A stretch of 64,000 bases of DNA from Vibrio orientalis CIP 102891 = ATCC 33934. GTDB taxonomy: Bacteria; Pseudomonadota; Gammaproteobacteria; Enterobacterales; Vibrionaceae. The translations under genes were made by a program, and so were the position numbers. Position 1 is the stretch's first letter. Each line of letters opens with the position of its first letter. Positions 28,924 to 38,907 of this stretch are shown here, one piece after another. The stretch lies in contig NZ_ACZV01000003.1 of the NCBI RefSeq assembly GCF_000176235.1, positions 62,001 through 126,000 of the forward strand, in the 5' to 3' direction. The notes under the pieces were generated by a model. It did no database searches, was not told the DNA's origin, and saw nothing but the letters and a program-made list of their open reading frames with translations.

Positions 28924-29308
28924 TGTAATTCCCCGAGAGCGAGGTATGAGTGAGCTTGGAGCGCTTAAAACAAACAGGAAACTTTATGAGATTCCCTACT
29001 CTCTCCTTCGTCGCTCTATGGAATGACCAGCTTCTTATGTTCATTGAGAACCTTAGCCCTACTGCCGTCATCCTCGAGAGCGAGGAACGAGTGAGTTGGG
29101 GATCTCTTCAAGCAAGTCGATGACTTATGGAGATTCCCTACTCTCTCCTTCGTCTATCTATGGAATGAATAGCTTATGTTTATTGAGAGCCTTAGCCCTA
29201 CTGCCGTCATCCTCGAGAGCGAGGAACGAGTGAGTTGGGGATCTCTTCAAGCAAGTCGATGACTTATGGAGATTCCCTACTCCTTCCTTCGTCAGTCTAT
29301 GGAATGAC
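28924..29308. repeat. Tandem cluster of three palindromic repeats (family A)
   Basis: Copies at about 28924-29027, 29067-29168 and 29206-29308. The segment 29051-29143 is identical to 29190-29282, a shift of exactly 139 bp over 93 bp. This points to a recent tandem duplication of copy plus linker. Each copy has arms GAGTTGGGGATCTC and GAGATTCCCTACTC. The cluster fills the gap between two convergent genes and ends 17 bp from the crbS stop. Confidence 0.85.
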
Positions 29309-29324
29309 GATAATAGAGCTCCCC

Positions 29325-32300
29325 TTAAACCTGATTCAACACCGCTCTCAATTTCAACGGTTTAACAGGCTTAGGAATAAAGCTAAAGCCATTCGACTTA
29401 ATGCCATCGAGCATGTCCTCAGTTCGGTCAGCACTGATGATCACCCCTTCAAAGCTATCACCTAAACGTAGGCGGCATTGCTGAAGCACTTCCAATCCGG
29501 TGCGGCCATTATCAAGACGATAATCGGACAAGATCACATCCGGCACCCAAGTTTCTTCGATGGCCTGAAGTGAATGGACTAAATCGACCGCCGTGCGAAC
29601 ATCACATCCCCAGCGTCCGAGCAGGTTCTCCATTCCAACCAAAATGTCGCTTTCGTTATCGACACACAACACTTTAAGATGACTTAGATCCGAAACAGCA
29701 CTCGCTGGAGCAGCTTTCACAGGGGCAATCACCTGTTCACTGCGCGCTAAAGTGATCGAAAACACGCTGCCTTGACCCGGCCAAGAACGCATCGTGATTT
29801 GATGACCAAGCACATGAGCAATCCCTTTTGAAATCGCCAAGCCTAATCCTAGTCCCTGATCAGAGCGAACTTGTGTCCCACGCTTAAACTCTTCAAAGAT
29901 TTCTTGCTGCTTGTCCTCATCAATGCCCATACCGTTATCCCACACATCAATACGAGCTTGGCTGCCGACACGCCGAACGCCCAGTACCACTTTCCCTTTC
30001 GGGCTATAGCGGAACGCATTGGTTAAGAAGTTTTGCACTACTCGACGGAGTAATTTCGGATCAGATTGAACCAGTAACAAGCTTGGAATCATCTTAAACT
30101 CAATACCTTGCTGCTTAGCAAGGGCACTAAACTCGGCATTAAGGTTGGCGAGCACATCATTAATCGCAAAGCCATGGACATTGATATCCAACTTGCCCGA
30201 CTCAAGACGAGAGATATCGAGTAAGTCGCCGATCAAATCTTCTGCCGCCCCCAAGGCACTTTCTATATGATGAGAAAGTTGTTTGGTTTCATCATCCTTT
30301 GCCACTTCTGACAATGAAGAAGCGAATAGACGAGCCGCATTAAGTGGCTGCATTAAGTCATGACTAACCGCGGCTAGGAAGCGCGATTTCGATTGAGATT
30401 CATGTTCAGAACGTTGGGTTGCACTGACCAGCTTCTTATTCAGTTGTTCTAGCTCTTGGGTTCGCTCTTGAACGCGTTCTTCCAGCGATTCATTGGCATC
30501 TTTCAGCGCTTGTTCGGCGTCCCTAAACACCGTGATATCGGTAAAGCTCATGACGAAGCCACCACCCGGCATAGGGTTCCCCTGCACTTCAATCACGCGA
30601 CCATCAGGACGAACACGAGACGAAGTATGACGGGTTCCTTGTTCTAAGTGAAACACTCGGCGGCGAACGTGCTGCTCTGGGTCACCTGGGCCACATAAAC
30701 CTTGCTCGGCATTATGACGAATCACATCGGCAATCGGCCGCCCGACTTGAATTAACCCGGCAGGAAAGGTGAATAGCTCTAGGTAACGCTGATTCCACGC
30801 CACCAGCCTCAACTGCTTATCAACCACCGCAATCCCTTGGCCAATGTGTTCAATTGCCCCTTGCAACAAACCACGGCTAAAGTCATACAGCTCTGACGCT
30901 TCATCAACAATGGTTGCGACTTCTTCAAGCTGCATGTTTCGCCCTTGCAGCGCCGAAGTAAGGACTAACTTAGCGGAAGAGGCACCAAATACACCGGCCA
31001 GTACGCGTTCAGTATGACGAATTAAGGTAGAAGGGGCTTGCTGATTAGGTAACAAGGTTTCACGTTGCTGCTGCCAGTACTGCCTAAATGCACTTCTAAC
31101 TCGCTGACGACCGACAAATCTAGAGGCCAACATTTCTAGCTCACCAACGGTGACTCGACTCTGGTATAGGCTTATATTTTCGCTTTCTGGCAACGGCGTA
31201 CCGACAAATGATGCCGACTGTAAGCGTTCACTCAGGCTTGCGCGAGTAAACAGTGAAATCACCACATAACACAGAGTATTGAGCGTTACACTGAGCACGA
31301 TGCCCCAATCTGAGTTTTTCACATCCCAATTTTGCAACAGTTCTGGTGGCGTGATCAGCCACAGTAAGAAGTTACTTTCAGCCGAACCCGCTAGCATATC
31401 GGTTTGGCTCATCAAGGTAATCAGCCACAAAGTAAAACCAACCGCTAAACCAACATATACCCCTTTGCGGTTACCCTGACGCCAGTACATACCACCAATA
31501 AGCGCCGGGGCGAATTGAGTAATCGCAGCAAAAGAGAGAAAACCAATCGCAGATAAAGAGTGGATACTGCCAAATGCTTGATAGAAACCCCACGCACCGA
31601 GTAGCAAGAGTAAAATGAGCCCGCGACGAATAACCAGTAGCAGCCCAGAAAAATGACGATGAGTACGCTGTGATAATCGCATCCGGCGCAGCAATAACGG
31701 CATCACTAGGTCATTCGAGACCATGATCGCCAAAGCAATGGTCGAGACTATTACCATGCCACTCGCTGCTGACGTACCACCTAAGAATGCCAGTAGAGCG
31801 ACATCTTGCGCGCCGACAGCCATCGGTAGGCTAATCACATAGGTATCAGGACTGGCATCAGTCAACAGGCTTTGTCCTACCCAAGCAATCGGCAGAACAA
31901 AGATCCCCATCAAAATCAGGTAAACCGGAAATAGCCATCGCGCGGTATGCAGGTCTTGAGCGCGCTCGTTTTCCACCACCATGGTATGGAATTGACGAGG
32001 TAAACAAACAATCGCCAACATAGTTAACACGGTATGAATCAACAGAGTTGGGACATTGGGTGACTGATACGTTTGGCTGGCAATCTCAGCTAGTTCGACA
32101 TCACTGCGGTTAAGGGCAAGGAAAAGGATAAAACAGCCGACCGCAAGGAACGCCACCAGCTTAACAATCGATTCAAAGGCAATCGCCATCATCATACCGC
32201 GGTGGTGCTCGGTATTATCAATATGACGGGTACCAAATAGCATGGTAAAGATCGCTAACGCAGCAACCACGAACCAAGAGACATCGAAACTCGAACCTTC

Positions 32301-32753
32301 GAGATGCACAGGGAGTTGCGGGGCAATGATCTCCAGTCCCATGGTGATACCACGTAGCTGCAGCGCGATATAGGGCAATATACCCGCCACAGCAATCAAG
32401 GTGACAACCACCGCTAACCCTTGCGACTTGCCATATCTTGCTGCAATAAAATCAGCGATAGAGGTGATGTGTTCGCGTTTAGCGGTAATGATCAGACGAG
32501 CTAAGATTCGCCATCCAAAGGTAAAGACTAAAATTGGCGCGATGTAGATCGGTAAGAATGACCAAGGATTGTTACTGGCCTGCCCGACCGTGCCGTAGAA
32601 CGTCCACGAAGTACAATAGACGGCAATCGATAAGCTATAGACCCACGGACGCCACTTAGCGAGCCAAGTTTGACGCTTGTCACCATACCAAGCAATGAGA
32701 AACAGCAGCCCGAGATAGAGCAGTGAAACCGTGATCACTAACCAGCCTTGCAT
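29325..32753 (-). CDS. crbS: Transporter-fused hybrid sensor histidine kinase of the acetate switch
   Basis: 1142 residues. N-terminal SLC5/SSS-type transporter domain of about 13 membrane segments (about 1-490), a linker where CrbS proteins carry a STAC domain (about 510-620), a PAS domain (about 635-750; IGQGIAVVDKQLRLVAWNQRY), a dimerisation helix with phospho-His H798 (FLAAVSHDLMQPLNAARL), an ATPase domain (NFLTNAFRYS, WDNGMGID, GLGLGLAISKG) and a C-terminal receiver with phospho-Asp D1077 (ILSDYRLDNG). CrbS with CrbR switches Vibrio from acetate excretion to assimilation by inducing acs. Whether the SSS part transports or only senses is not visible. The ATG at 32753 has AAGGAT upstream. 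Confidence 0.93.
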   Translation of the reverse strand: MQGWLVITVSLLYLGLLFLIAWYGDKRQTWLAKWRPWVYSLSIAVYCTSWTFYGTVGQASNNPWSFLPIYIAPILVFTFGWRILARLIITAKREHITSIADFIAARYGKSQGLAVVVTLIAVAGILPYIALQLRGITMGLEIIAPQLPVHLEGSSFDVSWFVVAALAIFTMLFGTRHIDNTEHHRGMMMAIAFESIVKLVAFLAVGCFILFLALNRSDVELAEIASQTYQSPNVPTLLIHTVLTMLAIVCLPRQFHTMVVENERAQDLHTARWLFPVYLILMGIFVLPIAWVGQSLLTDASPDTYVISLPMAVGAQDVALLAFLGGTSAASGMVIVSTIALAIMVSNDLVMPLLLRRMRLSQRTHRHFSGLLLVIRRGLILLLLLGAWGFYQAFGSIHSLSAIGFLSFAAITQFAPALIGGMYWRQGNRKGVYVGLAVGFTLWLITLMSQTDMLAGSAESNFLLWLITPPELLQNWDVKNSDWGIVLSVTLNTLCYVVISLFTRASLSERLQSASFVGTPLPESENISLYQSRVTVGELEMLASRFVGRQRVRSAFRQYWQQQRETLLPNQQAPSTLIRHTERVLAGVFGASSAKLVLTSALQGRNMQLEEVATIVDEASELYDFSRGLLQGAIEHIGQGIAVVDKQLRLVAWNQRYLELFTFPAGLIQVGRPIADVIRHNAEQGLCGPGDPEQHVRRRVFHLEQGTRHTSSRVRPDGRVIEVQGNPMPGGGFVMSFTDITVFRDAEQALKDANESLEERVQERTQELEQLNKKLVSATQRSEHESQSKSRFLAAVSHDLMQPLNAARLFASSLSEVAKDDETKQLSHHIESALGAAEDLIGDLLDISRLESGKLDINVHGFAINDVLANLNAEFSALAKQQGIEFKMIPSLLLVQSDPKLLRRVVQNFLTNAFRYSPKGKVVLGVRRVGSQARIDVWDNGMGIDEDKQQEIFEEFKRGTQVRSDQGLGLGLAISKGIAHVLGHQITMRSWPGQGSVFSITLARSEQVIAPVKAAPASAVSDLSHLKVLCVDNESDILVGMENLLGRWGCDVRTAVDLVHSLQAIEETWVPDVILSDYRLDNGRTGLEVLQQCRLRLGDSFEGVIISADRTEDMLDGIKSNGFSFIPKPVKPLKLRAVLNQV

Positions 32754-32789
32754 CCGATATCCTTATCTTGTGCGCATTTTTAACCACAA

Positions 32790-32823
32790 ATAAAAAACCT
32801 CTCCGACTTGGAGAGGTTTCATT
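32790..32823 (-). terminator. Terminator of the MFS gene
   Basis: Stem AACCTCTCC/GGAGAGGTT with loop GACTTG-type. On the minus strand it ends in TTTTTTA. It lies between the MFS stop (32860) and the crbS start. Confidence 0.85.
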
Positions 32824-32859
32824 TAACTAAGGATAACCAGTGAACTCAATCAGATAGAC

Positions 32860-34044
32860 TTAATTCTGTGCTTTAGACTCTGCTTTCACTGATTGCGTTG
32901 CATTGGCTTGTTGCGGGTCGAGTTTAATAAATAGTGCCAAGACGCCCATTGCCGCCATCACCCAGAACACGTTTACACCCCAATGCTCATAGCCCCAGCC
33001 ACTAAATGTCGTCATCAATGCGATGAAGGCACCGAGTGGAATCGCGTTGTACAGTGCCTGCAATGCCACCATCTTTCGCTGCTCACAATGTTGGATATAT
33101 TGAATCGCAGCGATATGGGCCATCGCAAACGTCACGCCGTGCAACAGTTGGATCAGGACTAACGCCACCAAAGCGGTCGTCGATGCGGTTAATCCCCAAC
33201 GAGCAATGACACCCAATGCCGCGACCACAAATAGAGCTCTTAAGCTCCAACCTGCGAACAAACGCTTACTGAGCGCAAATACCGCCACTTCAGCAACCAC
33301 ACCTAAGCTCCACAAGTAGCCAATGATATCTTCCGAGTAGCCTGCCCCTTTCCAATAAATCGAACTGAAACTGTAATAAGCGGCGTGACTGCCCTGAATC
33401 AAGGCAGCCAAAGCGAGGAACTTAATTACTGGCAGTTCACGCAGTAACTCAGACAATTTTGGACGTTGGGCATCGACTTCTTCAGTCGTGACTGGCATCG
33501 GATTAGTGTTGCGCATACTCAGGACTAACGCGACCAACATCCCCGCCAACGCGGTATAAAGAATCATATCAGTGCCAAACTTCGCTACTAGGAAGCCAAC
33601 CACTGTCGAACCAGCGATAAAGGCCACCGAGCCCCATAGACGAGTGCGCCCATAATCGAGCATTTTTAAGCGTGAATAGTAGTTCGCCATCGCATCAGAC
33701 AACGGCACGATAGGACCGCAGCAGAGGTTAAATAGTACTGTCGCCAGTGCCATCAACCAAAAGCTTCCGCCAGCAAAGAAGTGGAAACCAACAAACAGCA
33801 ACGCGGCAAAACTTAACCAACGCAGCGCTGGCATAAGGTGCTCGACTTTATGCAAACGAGGCGTCAAAGCCATGTTAGCAACACAACGCGTTGCAAAGCC
33901 GATACCGACTAGCACACCAATGTCGGTTGCAGATACTCCCTGCTCTTCAAACCAAAGAGCCCAAAACGGTAAGTAAACACCGTAGGCAAAGAAAAAGCCG
34001 ACAAAATACTGGGAGATCCAGCCATATGGAGATGGGGTGAGCAT
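32860..34044 (-). CDS. HcaT-like MFS transporter (3-phenylpropionate permease family)
   Basis: 394 residues from the ATG at 34044 (MLTPSPYGWISQYF), with ribosome site AGAGG. The open frame extends to 34209, but the added residues are polar, unlike the family N-terminus. Twelve hydrophobic segments. Family stretches: YFVGFFFAYGVYLPFWALWFEEQG at the start and LLHGVTFAMAHIAAIQYIQ near residue 320. E. coli HcaT takes up 3-phenylpropionate, but no hca catabolic genes are nearby, so the substrate is open. It lies behind its own terminator, upstream of crbS on the same strand. Confidence 0.88.
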   Translation of the reverse strand: MLTPSPYGWISQYFVGFFFAYGVYLPFWALWFEEQGVSATDIGVLVGIGFATRCVANMALTPRLHKVEHLMPALRWLSFAALLFVGFHFFAGGSFWLMALATVLFNLCCGPIVPLSDAMANYYSRLKMLDYGRTRLWGSVAFIAGSTVVGFLVAKFGTDMILYTALAGMLVALVLSMRNTNPMPVTTEEVDAQRPKLSELLRELPVIKFLALAALIQGSHAAYYSFSSIYWKGAGYSEDIIGYLWSLGVVAEVAVFALSKRLFAGWSLRALFVVAALGVIARWGLTASTTALVALVLIQLLHGVTFAMAHIAAIQYIQHCEQRKMVALQALYNAIPLGAFIALMTTFSGWGYEHWGVNVFWVMAAMGVLALFIKLDPQQANATQSVKAESKAQN

Positions 34045-34276
34045 CGCAACCTCTGAATGCTGAGTGAATGGGAACAGAACGGCGCCATTATCCTTACCTT
34101 TACCATGAATAAAAAGGGAATAATCGTCACAAGTGAGTTTCCCTATTCTCACCATTTGCTTCACGAGCAATAAATCAAGTTGGCTCGTTTCACTGATAGA
34201 TTCGACCAAAGTCGTCTGGAAGAAAAATATAAATCACGCACACTTAGCTGATAGAATATTGCGTGAGTAGGTCAGT

Positions 34277-36103
34277 ATGCCAGACAAATTTAATATGCAT
34301 TCCCCGCCTTTCGATCGACTGGATGCCCAGCAGCAAAACCGTCTGCGTAGCTCACTCGACGTGGCTTACTTTCGCGCCAAAGAAACCTTATTGCAGGCCG
34401 GTGACACTAGCCAACATCTGCATATTATTATCAAAGGTGCGGTCGAAGAACGCGCTCAAGATGACAACGAAATCTTCGCCCACTACGCCAATGAAGACCT
34501 GTTTGATGTCCGAGCGCTATTTGAAACCTCCGTCAAACATAAGTACATCGCCCTTGAAGATACTCTCGCCTATCTGCTGCCTAAATCGATTTTCATTGAG
34601 CTGTATAACGAGAATGGCCAGTTTGCTGCTTACTTCGATACTAACCTTGCTCGCCGTCAAGAGTTGATCGAAGCCGCTCAACAGCAGCAAAACTTGGCTG
34701 AGTTTATTTTGACTAAAGTCGATAGTGAGATTTACCACCCGCCAATGGTACTTTCTCCTGAACAACCTCTTAATCAAGTCACCCAAACTCTGAAAGACAA
34801 TGGCATCGATTCAGCATTAGTCCGTCTTCATGATACGGATGTGCGATTGATTGACGATTCACACTCACTGCCCTACGGCATTATCACAAGAACCAATATG
34901 CTCCATGCGGTGATGCTCGACAATCACCCCCTAGATACCCCTGTTGGCAAAATCGCAACCTTTCCTGTGATTCACGTTGAGGACGGTGAGTTCCTTTTCA
35001 ACGCCATGATAAAAATGACGCGTCACCGCGTTAAACGAGTCATGGTGGCGGACGGCAAAGACGCGGTCGGCATGCTCGACATGACCCAGATCCTCAGTGC
35101 TTTCTCGACTCACTCTCATGTATTAACCCTGAGTATTGCCCGCTCATCCAGTATTGAAGAGCTGGCGTTAGCCTCCAATCGCCAGCGCCAATTAGTTGAG
35201 AGCTTACTCAGCAATGGCATTCGCACCCGCTTTATCATGGAGCTGATTTCAGCGGTCAATGAACAGATTATTGAGAAAGCCTTTGAACTGATTGTTCCCC
35301 CCGCCCTTCACGATCACTGTTGTTTGGTCGTTTTAGGCTCAGAAGGGCGTGGTGAACAAATCCTTAAAACCGACCAAGATAATGCGCTTATCATCAAAGA
35401 TGGACTGCAATGGCATCAATGTGAGTCTGTCATGGAGACCCTCACTCACACCTTGCAACAGCTCGGCTACCCACTTTGTCCCGGTAACGTAATGGTCAAC
35501 AACCCTAAATGGGTCAAAACCCAAAGCGAGTGGAAGAGTACGATTAGCCAATGGTCGAGACCAAACTCCGCCGAACAAGTGATGGATTTAGCGATCTTTA
35601 CTGATGCTCACGCTGTTGCGGGAAACACCAGTTTATTGGAACCGATTGCCGAACATCTTCAGCAAATCATGGAAGGCAACATGCTCGCTTTGCAAGATTT
35701 TTCTCGCCCTGCACTACAGTTCTCGCTACCGCTCACTCTGTTTGGCAACGTCAAAAAAGATAAGCAAGGCGTCGATGTCAAAAGTGGCGGCATCTTCCCA
35801 ATCGTGCACGGTATTCGTACCTTGTCATTGGAGTATGGCATCGAAGAGAAGAACACCTTCGAACGTATAGAAGCACTGCGCAATAAACGTATCTTAGAGC
35901 CCGATACCGCTGACAACCTTAGTGAAGCATTGAAGTTGCTGTTTAAGCTGCGCCTTCACCAACAACTGACCAATCAACACAACCACAATCGTATCGACCT
36001 CAAACAGATCGATAGAACCGAGCGTGACTTACTCAGGCACAGCCTACATGTTGTGAAAAAGTTTAAGCAGTTCTTGGGCTATCACTATCAAATAAGAGAT
36101 TAG
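34277..36103 (+). CDS. cNMP-binding / CBS / DUF294 nucleotidyltransferase-like signalling protein
   Basis: 608 residues in four parts: an N-terminal cyclic-nucleotide-binding-like beta-barrel (about 1-130; LLQAGDTSQHLHIIIKGAVEE), a CBS pair (about 155-275), a DUF294 nucleotidyltransferase domain with the motif GSEGRGEQILKTDQDNALI (about 355-375), and a C-terminal DUF294_C helical part (about 475-608). The nucleotidyltransferase motif G-S...D-x-D is intact, so the enzyme may be active, possibly uridylylating or adenylylating an unknown target. The ORF ends 10 bp before the exonuclease gene; both lead toward acs. The same trio precedes acs in V. cholerae, as I recall, which suggests a role in acetate metabolism control. 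Confidence 0.88.
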   Translation: MPDKFNMHSPPFDRLDAQQQNRLRSSLDVAYFRAKETLLQAGDTSQHLHIIIKGAVEERAQDDNEIFAHYANEDLFDVRALFETSVKHKYIALEDTLAYLLPKSIFIELYNENGQFAAYFDTNLARRQELIEAAQQQQNLAEFILTKVDSEIYHPPMVLSPEQPLNQVTQTLKDNGIDSALVRLHDTDVRLIDDSHSLPYGIITRTNMLHAVMLDNHPLDTPVGKIATFPVIHVEDGEFLFNAMIKMTRHRVKRVMVADGKDAVGMLDMTQILSAFSTHSHVLTLSIARSSSIEELALASNRQRQLVESLLSNGIRTRFIMELISAVNEQIIEKAFELIVPPALHDHCCLVVLGSEGRGEQILKTDQDNALIIKDGLQWHQCESVMETLTHTLQQLGYPLCPGNVMVNNPKWVKTQSEWKSTISQWSRPNSAEQVMDLAIFTDAHAVAGNTSLLEPIAEHLQQIMEGNMLALQDFSRPALQFSLPLTLFGNVKKDKQGVDVKSGGIFPIVHGIRTLSLEYGIEEKNTFERIEALRNKRILEPDTADNLSEALKLLFKLRLHQQLTNQHNHNRIDLKQIDRTERDLLRHSLHVVKKFKQFLGYHYQIRD

Positions 36104-36113
36104 AGGTCGCTGT

Positions 36114-36746
36114 ATGAATTGGTTTCGACGTCGCTATTGGTATCACAAACTCAAAAATTCACCTTACCAACCGTTGTTTGCTTCGGTGGGCAAAGGTGAG
36201 TTCGTTTCTCTCGACTGTGAAACCACCAGCTTGGACCCTAATCGAGCGGAACTGGTCACGATCGCCGCAACCAAAATCATTGATAACCGAATCATTACTA
36301 GTAAACCTTTTGAAGTGCGCTTACGTGCCCCGCAGTCGCTCGACTCAGGTTCAGTCAAGATTCATCACATCCGCCATCAAGATCTCGCCGATGGTATTGA
36401 TGAGAAACAAGCGCTTATCCAGCTATTAGAGTTCATTGGTAATCGGCCATTGGTGGGTTACCACATCCGCTACGACAAAAAAATTCTCGATCTCGCTTGT
36501 CGCAAGCAACTTGGCTTTCCACTGCCAAACCCACTGATCGAAGTCAGTCAGATCTACCATGATAAGCTTGAAAAGCACCTGCCAAATGCCTATTTCGATC
36601 TCAGTTTGGATGCCATCTGCAAGCACTTAGACTTGCCACTACAGAACAAACACGATGCTCTGCAAGACGCTATCGCTGCTGCACTTATCTTCGTTCGCCT
36701 AACAAAAGGTGATCTACCTAGCCTAAATCTGCCCTACACACGCTAG
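36114..36746 (+). CDS. DnaQ-like 3'-5' exonuclease (DEDDh family)
   Basis: 210 residues. Exonuclease motifs: ExoI SLDCETTSLDP (about 30-40), ExoII GYHIRYDKKILDLACR (about 118-130) and ExoIIIe HDALQDAIAAA (about 181). It is similar to the epsilon proofreading subunit but is a separate small protein, so a role in DNA/RNA end trimming rather than replication is likely. It starts 10 bp behind the CBS/DUF294 gene with an AGAGGT ribosome site, so they are probably one operon. The link to acetate genes is unexplained. Confidence 0.88.
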   Translation: MNWFRRRYWYHKLKNSPYQPLFASVGKGEFVSLDCETTSLDPNRAELVTIAATKIIDNRIITSKPFEVRLRAPQSLDSGSVKIHHIRHQDLADGIDEKQALIQLLEFIGNRPLVGYHIRYDKKILDLACRKQLGFPLPNPLIEVSQIYHDKLEKHLPNAYFDLSLDAICKHLDLPLQNKHDALQDAIAAALIFVRLTKGDLPSLNLPYTR

Positions 36747-36885
36747 TACAAGCTTAGATCTAACTCTCAATTTCAAACATAGTTCCTTCATTTTTAAGCA
36801 GATTCCTCTCTCTCATCCTAAAGTCTAATTGTCGAATCTTCGCGTGTGATTGAAAGTTAAAGGCACAGGGATTTTACGACGTCAG

Positions 36886-36897
36886 GGTCAGGTGACC
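36886..36897. promoter_or_regulatory. Candidate operator upstream of acs
   Basis: GGTCA-GG-TGACC is a short inverted repeat 61 bp before the acs ATG, in sequence that also has a GTGTGATT half-site (36844-36851) resembling half a CRP site. It could be bound by CrbR or another activator. This is by-eye inference only. Confidence 0.35.
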
Positions 36898-36957
36898 TTA
36901 TCGTTTTAAACGGACACTTGCTCGATTCGAGTTGGAGAGAGCACAAGGAGATAAGCA

Positions 36958-38907
36958 ATGAGTGAAGCCCACATTTATCCGGTAAAAGAAAACATCAAAA
37001 AAAATACACACGCGGATAACGATACTTACCAAGCCATGTACCAACAATCTGTCTCAGATCCTGTTGGCTTCTGGAGTGAACACGGCAAGATTGTCGATTG
37101 GATGAAGCCTTTCACTCAAGTAAAGAACACCTCTTTCGATACAGGCCACGTTGATATTCGTTGGTTTGAAGATGGCACACTCAACGTATCAGCAAACTGT
37201 ATTGACCGTCACCTAGCCGAGCGCGGTGATGAAGTCGCTATTATTTGGGAAGGCGACGATCCAAATGATGATGCGACACTGACTTTTAAAGAACTGCACA
37301 AAGAAGTGTGTGAGTTTTCTAACGCACTAAAAGAGCAAGGCGTGCGCAAAGGCGACGTAGTCTGTCTGTACATGCCTATGGTGACAGAAGCGGCTGTTGC
37401 GATGCTGGCTTGTACTCGTATCGGAGCAGTCCACACGGTGGTATTCGGTGGTTTCTCTCCTGAAGCCCTATCTGGTCGTATTATCGATTCAGACGCCAAA
37501 GTCGTCATTACCGCTGATGAAGGTGTTCGTGGTGGCCGCGCTGTTCCACTGAAGAAAAACGTTGATGAAGCACTAACCAACCCAGAAGTGAAAACCATCG
37601 AGAAAGTGATCGTGATGAAACGCACTGGTGGTGACATCGACTGGCACGAACATCGTGACGTTTGGTGGCACGAAGCAACCGCTAACGTTTCTTCAGACTG
37701 CCCACCAGAAGAGATGAAAGCAGAAGATCCGCTCTTTATTCTTTACACGTCAGGTTCAACGGGTAAACCAAAAGGCGTACTGCACACAACTGGCGGTTAC
37801 CTAGTTTATGCTGCAATGACGTTTAAATACGTATTCGATTACCAGCCAGGAGAAACCTTCTGGTGTACTGCCGATGTGGGTTGGATTACTGGCCACACTT
37901 ACCTAATCTATGGACCATTGGCAAACGGCGCGAAGACAATTCTGTTCGAAGGTGTACCTAACTACCCAAGCACGAATCGTATGAGCCAAGTGGTCGATAA
38001 GCATCAAGTCAACATCCTTTACACGGCGCCAACGGCTATTCGCGCATTAATGGCGAAAGGCAATGAAGCGGTTGAAGATACATCTCGTAGCAGCCTACGT
38101 ATTATGGGTTCAGTGGGTGAGCCAATTAACCCAGAAGCTTGGGAGTGGTACTACAAAACTATCGGTAACGAAAACTCACCGATCGTTGATACATGGTGGC
38201 AAACGGAAACAGGCGGTATCTTGATTGCGCCACTTCCAGGGGCAACTGACCTCAAACCAGGTTCAGCCACTCGTCCATTCTTCGGTGTTCAGCCTGCTCT
38301 TGTTGATAACATGGGTAACATTATTGAAGGCGCCACTGACGGTAACCTTGTTATCCTAGATTCATGGCCAGGTCAGATGCGTACCGTTTACGGTGACCAT
38401 GAGCGCTTCGAGCAAACCTACTTCTCTACCTTTAAAGGCATGTACTTTACTAGTGATGGTGCTCGCCGTGATGAAGATGGTTACTACTGGATCACTGGCC
38501 GTGTTGATGACGTACTAAACGTATCAGGCCACCGTATGGGTACTGCAGAGATTGAATCGGCACTGGTTGCACACGATAAGATTGCAGAAGCAGCAATTGT
38601 TGGTATTCCGCACGATATTAAAGGTCAGGCAATCTACGCTTACATCACGCTAAATGATGGTGAGTTCCCAAGTGCTGAGCTACACGCAGAAGTGAAGAAC
38701 TGGGTACGTAAAGAGATTGGTCCAATCGCAACGCCAGATGTATTGCACTGGACTGACTCTCTACCGAAGACTCGTTCAGGTAAGATCATGCGTCGTATCC
38801 TACGTAAGATTGCAACGGGTGATACCAGCAACTTAGGTGATACATCAACGCTAGCGGATCCAAGTGTAGTTGATAAGCTGATTGCAGAAAAAGCTGAACT
38901 GGCTTAA
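36958..38907 (+). CDS. acs: Acetyl-coenzyme A synthetase
   Basis: Activates acetate to acetyl-CoA through acetyl-AMP. 649 residues; adenylate-forming motifs [21 protein letters not shown] (P-loop), [10 protein letters not shown], the hinge [17 protein letters not shown] and the C-terminal catalytic lysine in [14 protein letters not shown], which is the usual acetylation-controlled residue. Ribosome site AAGGAG precedes the ATG. It is the expected output gene of the CrbS/CrbR switch, whose genes are in the same region. Length equals E. coli Acs (652). Confidence 0.98.
   Translation: MSEAHIYPVKENIKKNTHADNDTYQAMYQQSVSDPVGFWSEHGKIVDWMKPFTQVKNTSFDTGHVDIRWFEDGTLNVSANCIDRHLAERGDEVAIIWEGDDPNDDATLTFKELHKEVCEFSNALKEQGVRKGDVVCLYMPMVTEAAVAMLACTRIGAVHTVVFGGFSPEALSGRIIDSDAKVVITADEGVRGGRAVPLKKNVDEALTNPEVKTIEKVIVMKRTGGDIDWHEHRDVWWHEATANVSSDCPPEEMKAEDPLFILYTSGSTGKPKGVLHTTGGYLVYAAMTFKYVFDYQPGETFWCTADVGWITGHTYLIYGPLANGAKTILFEGVPNYPSTNRMSQVVDKHQVNILYTAPTAIRALMAKGNEAVEDTSRSSLRIMGSVGEPINPEAWEWYYKTIGNENSPIVDTWWQTETGGILIAPLPGATDLKPGSATRPFFGVQPALVDNMGNIIEGATDGNLVILDSWPGQMRTVYGDHERFEQTYFSTFKGMYFTSDGARRDEDGYYWITGRVDDVLNVSGHRMGTAEIESALVAHDKIAEAAIVGIPHDIKGQAIYAYITLNDGEFPSAELHAEVKNWVRKEIGPIATPDVLHWTDSLPKTRSGKIMRRILRKIATGDTSNLGDTSTLADPSVVDKLIAEKAELA

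Noticed and set aside
28924-29308. Integron attC/VCR sites
   Set aside because: Vibrio attC repeats are also palindromes of about 125 bp, but I see no GTTRRRY/RYYYAAC core ends, no cassette genes and no integrase. The copies sit between ordinary core genes.
34044-34209. Longer N-terminus of the HcaT-like transporter
   Set aside because: The extra 55 residues are polar and unlike any MFS start; the ATG at 34044 has a good ribosome site and the family N-terminus.
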